From a virus: 35,445 nucleotides of DNA. The notes under the pieces were generated by a model. The model searched no databases. It had not been told where the DNA came from and worked only from the letters and a program-made list of their open reading frames with translations. The translations under genes and the position numbers were made by a program. Of the stretch, positions 19,758 through 28,115 are shown one piece after another; the first letter of the stretch is position 1; every line of letters begins with the position of its first letter. The DNA lies in the IMG/VR virus record IMGVR_UViG_3300042464_000268, positions 1 to 35,445 of that record; one strand, given 5' to 3'.

Positions 19758-22700
19758 TTATTCCTCAATACTCACGATTGCGACCCTCTGGCTGTTGTTG
19801 CCAGTTCCAAATTGAGTTGAGCGCGCGGTGATCGCGGCGCGATAGGTGCGATCGGCGAGGCTTGCGTCGGCGTCGGTATAGGTCGCGGAGCCGCTCATCG
19901 CCTGCGTCCAGAAGCGGGCATAGGTGCCGCCCGGATACGGTTCGCTGTCGGTCTCGTAGGACCAGGTCCCGGTAACGTTGAGCGTCGCGACTTCGGTCTC
20001 CGAGCCGCTGCCGATCTTTCGGTAGAGCTTGACCGTCGCGGAGATTGAGCCGCTCGCGCTTCCGGTCGAGGAGCCCTGGAACTGCGTCCAGTTGCCGTTA
20101 TAGGCATAGGAAACCGTGACGACCTTCGAGTCGCCGTTCGTGCCGAAGGGTCCGACGGTGATCTGCGCGGATGCCGAGAGATCGCTCGTCTCGCCGCGGT
20201 TCGTGAGCGTTCCCGCCGAGAGCGTTCCGCCGAAATAGGCGGAGCCGTCGGTCTTGAGGTAGTAGGTCGCGTTCGCTTCTGTGCAGCTCGCGAGGCTTGC
20301 GAAATAGGGCCCGTACCATTCGATGAACTGGCTCGAGCTGCCGAAAGGAGCCCCGGTCACTTTCATAAACGAGCCGGTCGTCGTGATCGTGCGCCCGTTC
20401 GTGACGTCGACTCGGAAGCTGTCGGCGGCGTTTCGGATCGTGCCTGCGGTGAGCGTGCCAATGCTCGCGGTGATGCTCGAGAGATCGGTGACGGAGATCT
20501 TCGCGGCCGTAACCGAGCCCGCAGAGATCTTGTCGGCCGTGACGGCATTGGCGGCGATGTTGGTCGCGGTGATCGCGTTCGCGGCGATCTTGTCGCCCGT
20601 GATCGTCGAGGCGGTTATCTTTTCCGCGGTCACCGCTCCGGCGGCGAGCTTGGCCGTTTCGACCGCGCCCGCAGAGATCTTTGCGGCGGTAATCGCATTA
20701 GCGGCGATCTCGTTCGCGGTGACCGCATCCGCCGCAATTTTTCCGGCAACAACAGCCCCGGCTGCGATTTCCGACGCGGTGATAGCTCCGGCGGCAATGT
20801 TGCCCGCGGTAATGGTGTCCGCAGCGATCTGGCTTGCGGTAACGGCTCCGGCCGCAATTTTCGCCGTGCTGATCGCGCCGTCGGTGATCTGCGTTCCGAC
20901 GATCTGCCCGGTGACCTTCGCGGCCGAGATGGCGGCGAGCTGCGCGTCGGTGAGCTGCCCTGATACTTTAGCTGCGGCGACCGCCTGGATCTGCGCGTCG
21001 GTAAGCTGTCCGGTAACCTTGGCCGCTGCAAGTGCGGAGAGTTGTGCGTCGGCGAGCTGCCCGGAGATGTCGACCGCAGGGACCGCCGTCGTCCAAGCGG
21101 AGCCGGTGTAGCGGTAGAGCTTCGAGTCCGTCGTCAGGAATACCATCCGCCCGGCGAATAGGTTCGTCGAGGGGAGCGAGCTGACGATTTCGTAGCCGAT
21201 CTTGTTTTTCGAGACGGAAAAGGTCGCGGTGTAGGTGACACCGTTGTAGACCGCCGACAGCGTGAGAGTGCCGACGTCGACCGAGAGCGCGGTGATGCGG
21301 TAGTAGCCCTTCGCCTCGCCGGATACCGGCGAGTTTGTCGCCGTGTTGATCGTGCCGGTGACGCCTGCGCCCGCGCTCGCAGAAAGCGTTGCCGAGGCGG
21401 TGACATCGGTCGCCCCCTGGTAGACCTTCAGCGTACCGTCAGCGCCCGAGAAGTCGGGCACCGTGCCGTCGGCGAAAGCGTTCACCTGGAACGAGCTCTT
21501 CGAGAGCTGAATGTTTACCGCGTCGACACCGTTGTTCCCGTTCGTGCCGTTCGTGCCGTTCGTGCCGTTAGTCCCGTTCGAGCCCGCGTTGCCCTGGCGC
21601 GCCTTCGTGACAGAGAACACCTTGTCGATCGAGTAGCTCCCGGCGTAAGTCGCGCGAAAGGCGACCGAGCCGGTGTCGGCGGACATTGCGGTAACCGAGT
21701 AAGCGCCGCTCGAGGCGTTGATCGAGGCGGTGACGTTTGTCTGCCCCAGGATCGAGAACGCGCAGGAGCTCGTGACGTCGGTCGTGCCGACGAAGACCTT
21801 GAAGTCGCCGACTGCGGTCGCGAATGAGCTGACAGTCCCGGCGGAGTCTGCCGGTACGGTGACCGCTTCGTTCGTGAGGTAACCGATCAGGGTCGGCGGT
21901 TTAGCAGCGACGGACACCGAGCTCGTCGTCGTTGCGGGATACCAGTCCGAGCGGACGCGCGCGCGGCGAGTCCTGATCCAGTAGTAGCGCGCGGAGGTGT
22001 CGTTCGTGACGTGCTGAAAGTCGGACGCGCGGCCGTCGAAGATCTTCGTCGAGGTGCCGCGATCGTTTACGGTCGAGGCGAAAAGCTCGATCGAGTCGTA
22101 GGACGCGGGATCGTTCGGGAGCGTCCAGGCGATAAGCGCGAAGCCATCCTGGGCGCTTGCGGTGAGCGAGCTGATCGCGGGAGGCTTGCTGTCCTGGTCG
22201 GCGGTTGCGGTCTCCGGTGCCGGAACGTACTGCATACGCAGAGCCGAGCCTGCAAGTGATCGACTGGAGATAACAGCCGGATCGGAATAGCCCGCCCATG
22301 GGTCTTCGTTATCGCTGTAGCGATGAAATTCTTTCGTATTGTCGAGAAAGGTTTCAGCCGGAGGTGTAGGCACCTCGCCGGTAGTGGCTACGAATCGGTT
22401 TGTCAGGTCCGGCGGCGAGACGTTTGATCCGTCGAGCAGCAACAGGAATGCTCCTGGCCCCCCTGCCCCGCCGGTGCCGGGAAAGTAGCTGTTATCGCCG
22501 AACTTGCGGACCGTCGTGACGATCGAGCTGTTGCCGGAGAGGTTGATCGAAGCCGAGGCGCCAACCGAGAAGCCGCGGGAGACGGTGATCAGTCCTGCGC
22601 CGCCGTTTGCACCCGAGCCGCCGCTTGCGCGGAAGAATGAGCCGCCGCTCGAGGTGATCTTGCCGCCAGGCGCTCCGCCGGTGCCGCGCAGATCTGTCGG

Positions 22701-24737
22701 GAGCCCCTTCAGCAAATTCCCGTCGACGGCGAGCTCGAGGTACGGAAAGCTCGCGTGTTTGCTTTGGGTGACGGGAACGGAAACAGTGATGAGCCGCGCG
22801 TTGCCCTCGGTAAAATCCGAGCCGCCTGCAATGCCGTCCCACCCGCGCGAATTGCCGACGAATCCGGGATTTCCGGCCTGGACCGTGAGGTTGGCGGTGT
22901 CGACAACACCCGGAAGCCCAGTGCCGACGCCATTGATCGCGCCGTTGATCGTCAAGTAGCCCTTCACGCGGAGCTGCACGTTGCCACTAATGTTTAACGT
23001 GCAACCTTGCGGGATTGTGAGGTCGCCGTTGTGATACCAGATCGAGCCCGAGGCGGTGATGTCGCTGCCGCCTGCGAGCGCATAGGTGCCGGTTGCCATG
23101 ACGCCCGCGGTAATCGTTGCGACGCTTGAGAGCGCCGTTCCGGTTGCGGTGTAGAAGGCGTCCGGGAGCGCGGTCGTCGCCGTCGTCGGCGAGAGCGCGG
23201 AGGCCGCGGACGTCGAGCCGAAGAGCTCGAGCTGCACCTGGCCGGTGCGGTGATTGACGGAAAGATTCTGGATCTCGAACGCGCGGTCGATGCTCGAGCC
23301 GGTCCCGGCAAAGTCGCGGACGCTTGCATACTTGACGCGGACGACATCGCCGATTTCAAGCTTGTTTAGCGAATGGACAACGGTGACAGACATCCGCTCC
23401 GGCGGCGAGGAGTAGCGATCGCGCAAGGAGTCGACGATCTGATAGATCAGCGAGTCGGTCGCGCGCCCACCGTATAGCCCCTTGAATTTAAGATCGAGCG
23501 GATCTGCGCGTCCGTGGATGGCGACAGACGTCGCGTCGATGAGCGAGGTCGTGCGGGAGTAGTCAGAGCCGGTCCAGTTCCAGGAGATGCGGAAGACGTT
23601 GTGGACGTCCTCCATGTCGTGCGTGAGTTCGCCGATCTGTATCGAGTTTGATTCGTCGAGGGTTGCGACGGTTGCCGAGTCGGAAAGAACGCGCGAGGCT
23701 CGCTTGAGTCCCAGAGCGCCGTCGGCGTACACCGGCATGAACACGCCGAGGAGGCGACAGATCTCCTCTTCTAGAAACTTCTTGCCGTCGGTTTTCTTTA
23801 GCCCCTCAAATCGAACGACGACACCACCGTTCGCACCGTCCCACATATCCGAGCCGATGCCGGTGAAGTCCGCCAGGCGGACAAGCGTCGAGCTGATCCC
23901 GAGGCTCCAAGTCGACGGGAGCGAGGCGGAGTCGCCGTAGAGCGTGCCGGTCAGGATGGCATACGCGAGCTTGACGGCCGGGAGCTCGAGGTAGACGTGC
24001 TCCGTCACCTTCTCGCGACGCGCGGCCGGTGTTGCGGCGTCGACGTCGTACTTGCTCGCGATCGTTCCCAGGACGCCACGAGTGCATCCAGTGAAGGTCG
24101 TCGAGGTCTTGGAGGTGTAGCGTATTACCTCGTCTCGGATCTTGATGTAGCCGACGGTCGAGTTTGCTGCGTCCGAGTAGCTCGAGCCGTGATAGACGGT
24201 CAAGAAGCCCGTCGTCGATGTCACATAGACGGTTGTGTCCGTTGCGCTTAAAGACTGCGCGAGGGTCGTTTCTGCGAGGTCGAAGATGTCCTGTTTTGCA
24301 AAGCGCTGAACATCCGCGCAGGAGATCGAATAGCGCCCGCGGTCGTAGATCGCCTGCGTGACCTGTTGCGTCCCGACCATGACGAAGTCGTTAAAGGATA
24401 GCCCGGCGTAGCCGAGGTAGAACCTGACCTGGCGCTTACGGAGGCCGACGTCATCGTTCAGCCGCTCGCGGATCTCGGTCGTAAAGTCTGCGCCGACGTC
24501 GACGACGGAGAACGACGCGGAGCCGATCTCGCTTCGACCCTCGATCGGGTTCAATCGCTGCGAGACGATTGACGGCTCCTGGAGCGATCCTTGCAGGACG
24601 GTCCCCGGCACGTCGGCGATGCCGCTGTGCGAGGTGATGTAGATCGAATCGACCGGGTACTCGATCTTGACTACAAACCGCGGCTCCTTGACCGAGGAGG
24701 TATTCAGTACGTCGAAGACTGCGCCGTCGGTACGCAT
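19758..24737 (-). CDS. Tail tip / host-specificity protein (1,659 residues, mosaic)
   Basis: The largest protein and the central tail-tip component, likely baseplate hub plus receptor-binding extension. Residues 1 to about 520 form the conserved hub-like part ('DFTTEIRERLNDDVGLRKRQ', 'GKKFLEEEICRLLGVFMPVY', 'VHSLNKLEIGDVVRVKY'). After about 560 comes a Gly-rich, beta-rich region ('GTGGAPGGKITSSGGSFF', 'GGAGGPGAF'), then fibronectin-like ('KPPAISSLTASAQDGFALIA') and BIg2-like domains. Then come a collagen-like (GTN)n stretch, 17-residue 'GQLTDAQLAAISAAKVT' repeats, about thirteen 10-residue 'AAGAVTAxKI' repeats and a C-terminal beta domain ending at IEE. The start shares one base with the upstream stop (TGATG). 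Confidence 0.85.
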   Translation of the reverse strand: MRTDGAVFDVLNTSSVKEPRFVVKIEYPVDSIYITSHSGIADVPGTVLQGSLQEPSIVSQRLNPIEGRSEIGSASFSVVDVGADFTTEIRERLNDDVGLRKRQVRFYLGYAGLSFNDFVMVGTQQVTQAIYDRGRYSISCADVQRFAKQDIFDLAETTLAQSLSATDTTVYVTSTTGFLTVYHGSSYSDAANSTVGYIKIRDEVIRYTSKTSTTFTGCTRGVLGTIASKYDVDAATPAARREKVTEHVYLELPAVKLAYAILTGTLYGDSASLPSTWSLGISSTLVRLADFTGIGSDMWDGANGGVVVRFEGLKKTDGKKFLEEEICRLLGVFMPVYADGALGLKRASRVLSDSATVATLDESNSIQIGELTHDMEDVHNVFRISWNWTGSDYSRTTSLIDATSVAIHGRADPLDLKFKGLYGGRATDSLIYQIVDSLRDRYSSPPERMSVTVVHSLNKLEIGDVVRVKYASVRDFAGTGSSIDRAFEIQNLSVNHRTGQVQLELFGSTSAASALSPTTATTALPDAFYTATGTALSSVATITAGVMATGTYALAGGSDITASGSIWYHNGDLTIPQGCTLNISGNVQLRVKGYLTINGAINGVGTGLPGVVDTANLTVQAGNPGFVGNSRGWDGIAGGSDFTEGNARLITVSVPVTQSKHASFPYLELAVDGNLLKGLPTDLRGTGGAPGGKITSSGGSFFRASGGSGANGGAGLITVSRGFSVGASASINLSGNSSIVTTVRKFGDNSYFPGTGGAGGPGAFLLLLDGSNVSPPDLTNRFVATTGEVPTPPAETFLDNTKEFHRYSDNEDPWAGYSDPAVISSRSLAGSALRMQYVPAPETATADQDSKPPAISSLTASAQDGFALIAWTLPNDPASYDSIELFASTVNDRGTSTKIFDGRASDFQHVTNDTSARYYWIRTRRARVRSDWYPATTTSSVSVAAKPPTLIGYLTNEAVTVPADSAGTVSSFATAVGDFKVFVGTTDVTSSCAFSILGQTNVTASINASSGAYSVTAMSADTGSVAFRATYAGSYSIDKVFSVTKARQGNAGSNGTNGTNGTNGTNGNNGVDAVNIQLSKSSFQVNAFADGTVPDFSGADGTLKVYQGATDVTASATLSASAGAGVTGTINTATNSPVSGEAKGYYRITALSVDVGTLTLSAVYNGVTYTATFSVSKNKIGYEIVSSLPSTNLFAGRMVFLTTDSKLYRYTGSAWTTAVPAVDISGQLADAQLSALAAAKVTGQLTDAQIQAVAAAKVSGQLTDAQLAAISAAKVTGQIVGTQITDGAISTAKIAAGAVTASQIAADTITAGNIAAGAITASEIAAGAVVAGKIAADAVTANEIAANAITAAKISAGAVETAKLAAGAVTAEKITASTITGDKIAANAITATNIAANAVTADKISAGSVTAAKISVTDLSSITASIGTLTAGTIRNAADSFRVDVTNGRTITTTGSFMKVTGAPFGSSSQFIEWYGPYFASLASCTEANATYYLKTDGSAYFGGTLSAGTLTNRGETSDLSASAQITVGPFGTNGDSKVVTVSYAYNGNWTQFQGSSTGSASGSISATVKLYRKIGSGSETEVATLNVTGTWSYETDSEPYPGGTYARFWTQAMSGSATYTDADASLADRTYRAAITARSTQFGTGNNSQRVAIVSIEE
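20491..20880 (-). repeat. Thirteen or so 30-bp units (10-residue repeat) in the tail tip gene
   Basis: The encoded repeat is A-(A/G)-x-(V/I)-T-A-x-x-I-(A/S), for example AAGAVTAEKI. It is expected to form a trimeric beta or helical shaft. Copies are diverged at DNA level, so they are old. Confidence 0.8.
20884..21066 (-). repeat. 51-bp units (17-residue repeat) in the tail tip gene
   Basis: Three full copies plus a partial of G-Q-L-x-D-A-Q-(L/I)-x-A-(hydrophobic)-x-A-A-K-V-(T/S), just before the 10-residue repeats in the protein. Probably a shaft segment. Confidence 0.7.
21528..21595 (-). repeat. Collagen-like Gly-x-y run in the tail tip gene
   Basis: Encodes about seven Gly-x-y triplets, mostly GTN, from 9-bp near-identical units. 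Phage collagen-like runs form trimeric stalks and can vary in length by slippage. Confidence 0.8.
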
Positions 24738-25159
24738 CAGGCCTCCTCGAGGTCAAACGTGACGCGCATCGCGTCCTCGCTCGGCGAGCTGCCGGTACCG
24801 TCCAGGCGGTCGAGGGTGTAGGTCGGCTGCACCCGGCGAGCGGAATAGGTCGTCCCCAGGGCGGAAACGGTGCCATACGGGGAGAACGTGAAGCTCTCCT
24901 GGGCCTCGCATGAGTGCAGAAACTCGAGGAGCGCGGAGAGCTCGCTCGAGCTCTTGACCAGGGCAGACACCGACCAGGTCGTCTTCCCGAAAAAGTACAG
25001 CGTCTCGGTCTTGTCCGAGAGCGTTCGCTGTATTTCGGAGCCAACCTTACGGCCGATCGTGAGCCCCGCCTCGACGACGCGAAGGTCGAGCGAATACTGC
25101 GAGCCGGACGTATGCCCGGCGATAACTGAACGCTTTGCGATGTAGACGACTGCGGTCAT
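24737..25159 (-). CDS. Distal tail / minor tail protein
   Basis: A 140-residue beta-rich protein: 'VVYIAKRSVIAGHTSGSQYS', 'TLYFFGKTTWSVSALVKSSS', 'LLEFLHSCEAQESFTFSPYG', ending 'SPSEDAMRVTFDLEEA'. Its size and position between the tape measure and the tail tip protein match small minor tail proteins of lambda M/L or distal-tail type, which form the first ring under the tube. No direct motif proves this. ATG 25159 overlaps the tape measure stop, and its own stop shares a base with the tail tip start. Confidence 0.65.
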   Translation of the reverse strand: MTAVVYIAKRSVIAGHTSGSQYSLDLRVVEAGLTIGRKVGSEIQRTLSDKTETLYFFGKTTWSVSALVKSSSELSALLEFLHSCEAQESFTFSPYGTVSALGTTYSARRVQPTYTLDRLDGTGSSPSEDAMRVTFDLEEA

Positions 25160-26949
25160 GGCCCCCCCGAGATCAGTCCGGCCTGTCTGCTGTTGCCGTT
25201 AATGAATACAACGTCTCGACCGTTGATCGCCTCCGAGAGTTGACCGATCAGCCAGTCGGCCGTCTCGCGGCTCGAGAAGACGCTGCCCTGGATGACCACC
25301 TGGGCGATCTTTGCCTGCGGCTCCTGCGCCTGCTGCGCGTTGCCTGCGGGAACGGCTCGACTTGCAGCGCTTGTCGTGCCGCCCGAGAGACCGCTTTGAG
25401 TCACGCTTCCGGAGCCGCCGGGGTTCGTTGATTTAATCTTCGCGATCTGAATAGCGCCTGCGACGGCTACCTTTGCGGCGGCGGCGAGGTTGGCAGGGAA
25501 CGGAAGCTTCAGCGCCTCGGTCACGCCCTGCGCCGTATTGATGATTGCGTTCGCGATAGCAAAGCCCTGCTGAACCTTGAAGAACTTCGTGCCTGCGCCG
25601 CCGAGGGCGGAGAACATCTCGCCCGCCAGGTCGATGATCGAGGAGTTCTTGATCGCCTCAAAGTCGAGCTGTTGTAGGCCGAACGCGCTCTGGATTTCAG
25701 ATTGCAAATACTGAAAATCGGTCGCGACCTGGATGCGTTGCGCCGTTGCGTTCGCGTCAATACCGGCGAGGATGGTCGCGTGATTCATTGACAGGAGTTC
25801 GAGGTTTGAGAAGTGCAGCGCGGTCAGGTCGTACTCGCGCTTGAAGTTCTTCTCACGGTCGGCCTGATCGCGCGCGCGGATCTCGGCCGGGGTAAGCTCA
25901 CGCTTGCCTTTCTTGCCGCTACCGGCGCTGCCCGCCAGGTCTGGGATCTGCGGCTCCGGAATGCTGATCGGAATGTCGACCATCCCGGAATCAAGCTGCG
26001 CCTTCATCTTTAGAAGATCAATTTCTCGGCCTACGTTCGCGATCGCCTGCTCGAGCGCGCGCGGCCCCATGATCAGCTTTCCGTTTTCAACGTAGCCGAG
26101 GTTCAGAAAGAACGGGATCGAGTTGCGCGACTCGCGAAGAATTTCGAGCTTGCGCTCGAGCCGCTCGAGCTCCCCTCCTCCGCCGACCAGGATGCGGAGC
26201 GAGCTGATCCAGGAGTTCGTCGCCTCAAGTAGCGGGCCAAGAACGACCGAGGCGAGCGCTGCGAGCTCGATTGCGGTGTTTTTCCCGGCAGTCTTGAGGA
26301 CGTCGAGCTGATCGCCCAAGGTGTCAACCTTGGCGATTGCCTCGGCGGAGACTGGACCGCCGATTGAGGAGAGCTGCGCGTTGATCTCTTCGCTGTTCGT
26401 TCCGATTGCGACAAGGGTCGGCACGAGCTCGGCGCCCGACTTCCCGAAGAGGTCCATCGCCGCGGTAGTACGAGCGGCCGGATCTTCTATCGAGGCAATG
26501 GCGACAGCGACCGCCTCGAACTGTTTGTCCGGCGAGAGCGCGAGGATTTGACTTGCGGACAGGCCGAGTCGATCGAGCGCCTCGGTTGCTTCTTTGGAGC
26601 CCTCGCCTGCGGTGATAAGCGCCTTTTGCATACGGCCGACGGCGCCGGAAACATTCTCGAGCGAACCGCCCGAGAGCCCGGCGGCGAACTGGAGCCGCTG
26701 TAGCGCGTCGATTGAGATGCCGGTTTTGACTGCGGTATCGTTCAGAGCGCCCGCGACCTGAATCGCTTGATTAATGATCGCCGTGAATGAAATGCCCGCC
26801 GCAATGCCTCCGAGGAGCTTGAAGTTGCTCGTGAGCCCGGAGAGGACGCTGTCCGTCCCTTTGACATCTTTCTTGACGCGCTCGAGCTCCGAGCGCATCT
26901 GCGCGGAGTCCGCCGCCATTTTGACGACTAGGGTGCCTATGTCAGCCAT
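25156..26949 (-). CDS. Tape measure protein
   Basis: A 597-residue protein that sets tail length and is ejected with DNA. The N-terminus 'ADIGTLVVKMAADSAQMRSE' and 'LERVKKDVKG', then 'LLGGIAAGISFTAIINQAIQ', are typical. The middle has 'MDLFGKSGAELVPTL', a motif of phage tape measures, and the C-terminal half has hydrophobic helices ('NLAAAAKVAVAGAIQIAKIK'). At about 1.5 Å per residue the tail would be near 90 nm, an estimate from the general rule. It overlaps both neighbours by 4-8 nt. Confidence 0.9.
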   Translation of the reverse strand: MADIGTLVVKMAADSAQMRSELERVKKDVKGTDSVLSGLTSNFKLLGGIAAGISFTAIINQAIQVAGALNDTAVKTGISIDALQRLQFAAGLSGGSLENVSGAVGRMQKALITAGEGSKEATEALDRLGLSASQILALSPDKQFEAVAVAIASIEDPAARTTAAMDLFGKSGAELVPTLVAIGTNSEEINAQLSSIGGPVSAEAIAKVDTLGDQLDVLKTAGKNTAIELAALASVVLGPLLEATNSWISSLRILVGGGGELERLERKLEILRESRNSIPFFLNLGYVENGKLIMGPRALEQAIANVGREIDLLKMKAQLDSGMVDIPISIPEPQIPDLAGSAGSGKKGKRELTPAEIRARDQADREKNFKREYDLTALHFSNLELLSMNHATILAGIDANATAQRIQVATDFQYLQSEIQSAFGLQQLDFEAIKNSSIIDLAGEMFSALGGAGTKFFKVQQGFAIANAIINTAQGVTEALKLPFPANLAAAAKVAVAGAIQIAKIKSTNPGGSGSVTQSGLSGGTTSAASRAVPAGNAQQAQEPQAKIAQVVIQGSVFSSRETADWLIGQLSEAINGRDVVFINGNSRQAGLISGGP

Positions 26950-27238
26950 GCTTCACCATTGATTGCAGAATCGCTCGCTGCTCGGCGACCGATTGCGACG
27001 TGGAAGTCGTGTCTTTCTTCGGGATAAAGTCGTCCGGGCTCCAGGCCTTGCCGCCCTTCTTCGGCCCTGCGGCGTTTGCCGTCGTGGAAGCGAGCATTCC
27101 CATGCGCCACATCTCGACGTCGTAGCCGAAAGGCTCGAGCCCGTAGAACGCGATCCAGTAGGTAAACTCCTCGGAGCTCATGCGCTCTTGGAGCTCCCCT
27201 ACCGTCGCGCCTAATTGCGCCGCGAGGCGGAACCACAT
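26942..27238 (-). CDS. Tail assembly chaperone, frameshift extension (GT-type C-terminal part)
   Basis: The frame from ATG 27238 encodes 'WFRLAAQLGATVGELQERMS' and 'FTYWIAFYGLEPFGYDVEMW', a pattern found in GpT-like extensions. It is probably translated mostly as a fusion: ribosomes reading the chaperone gene slip back one base on the A8 tract (27262-27269) and continue in this frame through 'IAGEPELQMW' without a stop. The fused protein (27600-26942) would hold the tape measure during tube assembly while the short form is in excess. The 3' end overlaps the tape measure start. Confidence 0.8.
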   Translation of the reverse strand: MWFRLAAQLGATVGELQERMSSEEFTYWIAFYGLEPFGYDVEMWRMGMLASTTANAAGPKKGGKAWSPDDFIPKKDTTSTSQSVAEQRAILQSMVKHG

Positions 27239-27258
27239 CTGTAGCTCCGGCTCGCCCG

Positions 27259-27600
27259 CTATTTTTTTTCCGCGTCTCCGACCGCGTTATCGGTGAGGAG
27301 CGACGCCTCGAGGATTGCCTTCGACAGTTGCGAGAGGACCGCGCCGTCGAGCTTCGCGACCTCGAGCGGATCGTCGAAAAGACGGACGCCTTCCGCATCG
27401 CAGAGACCGAGCGAAACGACCTTGTAATCGGCAAGCGGTTCGCCCCCTTTCGAGGCCTCCGCTGCCCATTGCTGCAAGGTCACGCGCTCCCCGCCCGAGA
27501 GCCCGCGGATGTAGAGCTTGACGCCCTGCACCTCGAGCTCCCGGACGGAGGCCTTCGAGAACGCGCTGCTGATCGTTGCCTTGAGCAGCTCGCGACTCAT
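27259..27600 (-). CDS. Tail assembly chaperone (G-type, short form)
   Basis: A 113-residue protein: 'VRELEVQGVKLYIRGLSGGE' and 'VVSLGLCDAEGVRLFDDPLE', then 'LSKAILEASLLTDNAVGD'. This is the pattern of phage tail chaperones encoded right after the tail tube gene. It ends with GAA-AAA-AAA-TAG, a slippery A8 directly at the stop, for -1 frameshifting into the downstream frame. ATG 27600 adjoins the tail tube stop. Needed for assembly and absent from mature virions in lambda. Confidence 0.85.
   Translation of the reverse strand: MSRELLKATISSAFSKASVRELEVQGVKLYIRGLSGGERVTLQQWAAEASKGGEPLADYKVVSLGLCDAEGVRLFDDPLEVAKLDGAVLSQLSKAILEASLLTDNAVGDAEKK
27262..27269 (-). promoter_or_regulatory. Programmed -1 frameshift site (A8)
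   Basis: Minus-strand GGAAAAAAAATAG: the zero frame reads GAA AAA AAA TAG; a -1 slip reads AAA AAA ATA GCG and enters the open downstream frame. Placement between tail tube and tape measure genes is the canonical place for this event. Confidence 0.85.
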
Positions 27601-28022
27601 TACGGAGTCACCGTCGGGAGCGCGGTGATCTCGATCGTCACGTTGGCGACGACCTCGGCACCTTCAGCCGTCAAAGCGTCGATCTCGAACTTCGTCACGA
27701 GGCCGGGGAACTGCACCTGGTAGGCGCCCCCATCCGACAGCACGATCTGATAGTTGCCCGCCGTGCCTGCGAGAAGCTTCGTCCGCCACGCTTCGTGAGG
27801 AGCGAGGCCGCCGTCGAAGAGCAGCTTCAGCTCGACGTTCATCGGGTCGTGCGAGCCGATGAGGCGCGTCGGGTAGCTCGAGTCCATCGTGTAGACGTCG
27901 ACGGTCTTGCGGTTGTACCCGCTCCACTTGATTTCCTGCACCTGTGCAAGGGTCGTGAACACCTCCGGGGAGGCGGCGTTGCCGACCTTAAACAGCGAGC
28001 CGGTCGAAATGCTTGCAGCCAT
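27600..28022 (-). CDS. Tail tube (major tail) protein
   Basis: A 140-residue protein: 'AASISTGSLFKVGNAASPEV', 'FTTLAQVQEIKWSGYNRKTV', 'DSSYPTRLIGSHDPMNVELK', 'YQVQFPGLVTKFEIDALTAE', ending 'ANVTIEITALPTVTP'. This is a phage major tail protein that stacks in hexamer rings. I choose ATG 28022, preceded by GGAG, because the longer frame to 28100 would translate across two terminator hairpins. The gene is thus immediately downstream of those terminators and starts a new segment of the tail operon. Confidence 0.9.
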   Translation of the reverse strand: MAASISTGSLFKVGNAASPEVFTTLAQVQEIKWSGYNRKTVDVYTMDSSYPTRLIGSHDPMNVELKLLFDGGLAPHEAWRTKLLAGTAGNYQIVLSDGGAYQVQFPGLVTKFEIDALTAEGAEVVANVTIEITALPTVTP

Positions 28023-28034
28023 TTTTGATACTCC

Positions 28035-28059
28035 AAAAAAAAGACCGCTCGAAGCGGTC
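28035..28059 (-). terminator. Intrinsic terminator 2, directly before the tail tube gene
   Basis: Minus strand GACCGCT-TCG-AGCGGTC followed by eight T. The T-run ends only a few bases before the tail tube ribosome site. Confidence 0.85.
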
Positions 28060-28066
28060 GTTGTTG

Positions 28067-28092
28067 AAAAAAAAAGGCGCCCGAAGGCGCCT
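28067..28092 (-). terminator. Intrinsic terminator 1, after the tail completion gene
   Basis: Minus strand AGGCGCC-TTCG-GGCGCCT followed by a run of T (with the last stem base, nine). The stem is closed by a UUCG tetraloop. In tandem with the second terminator 8 nt downstream. Confidence 0.85.
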
Positions 28093-28115
28093 AGAGACAT
28101 GAATTAACTAACCAA

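Noticed and set aside
20323-21111. 262-codon plus-strand frame with very hydrophobic repeats
   Set aside because: It is the exact antisense of the Ala/Ile/Thr repeat region of the tail tip gene, so the hydrophobic pattern is a mirror of those repeats and not a membrane protein.
21528-21595. 9-bp tandem repeat as a CRISPR or satellite element
   Set aside because: It encodes in-frame collagen-like GTN triplets within the tail tip gene and has no spacers.
27600-28100. Tail tube start at ATG 28100
   Set aside because: It would require translating through two intrinsic terminator hairpins and adds an unrelated 26-residue Phe-rich segment. ATG 28022 has GGAG and the family N-terminus.
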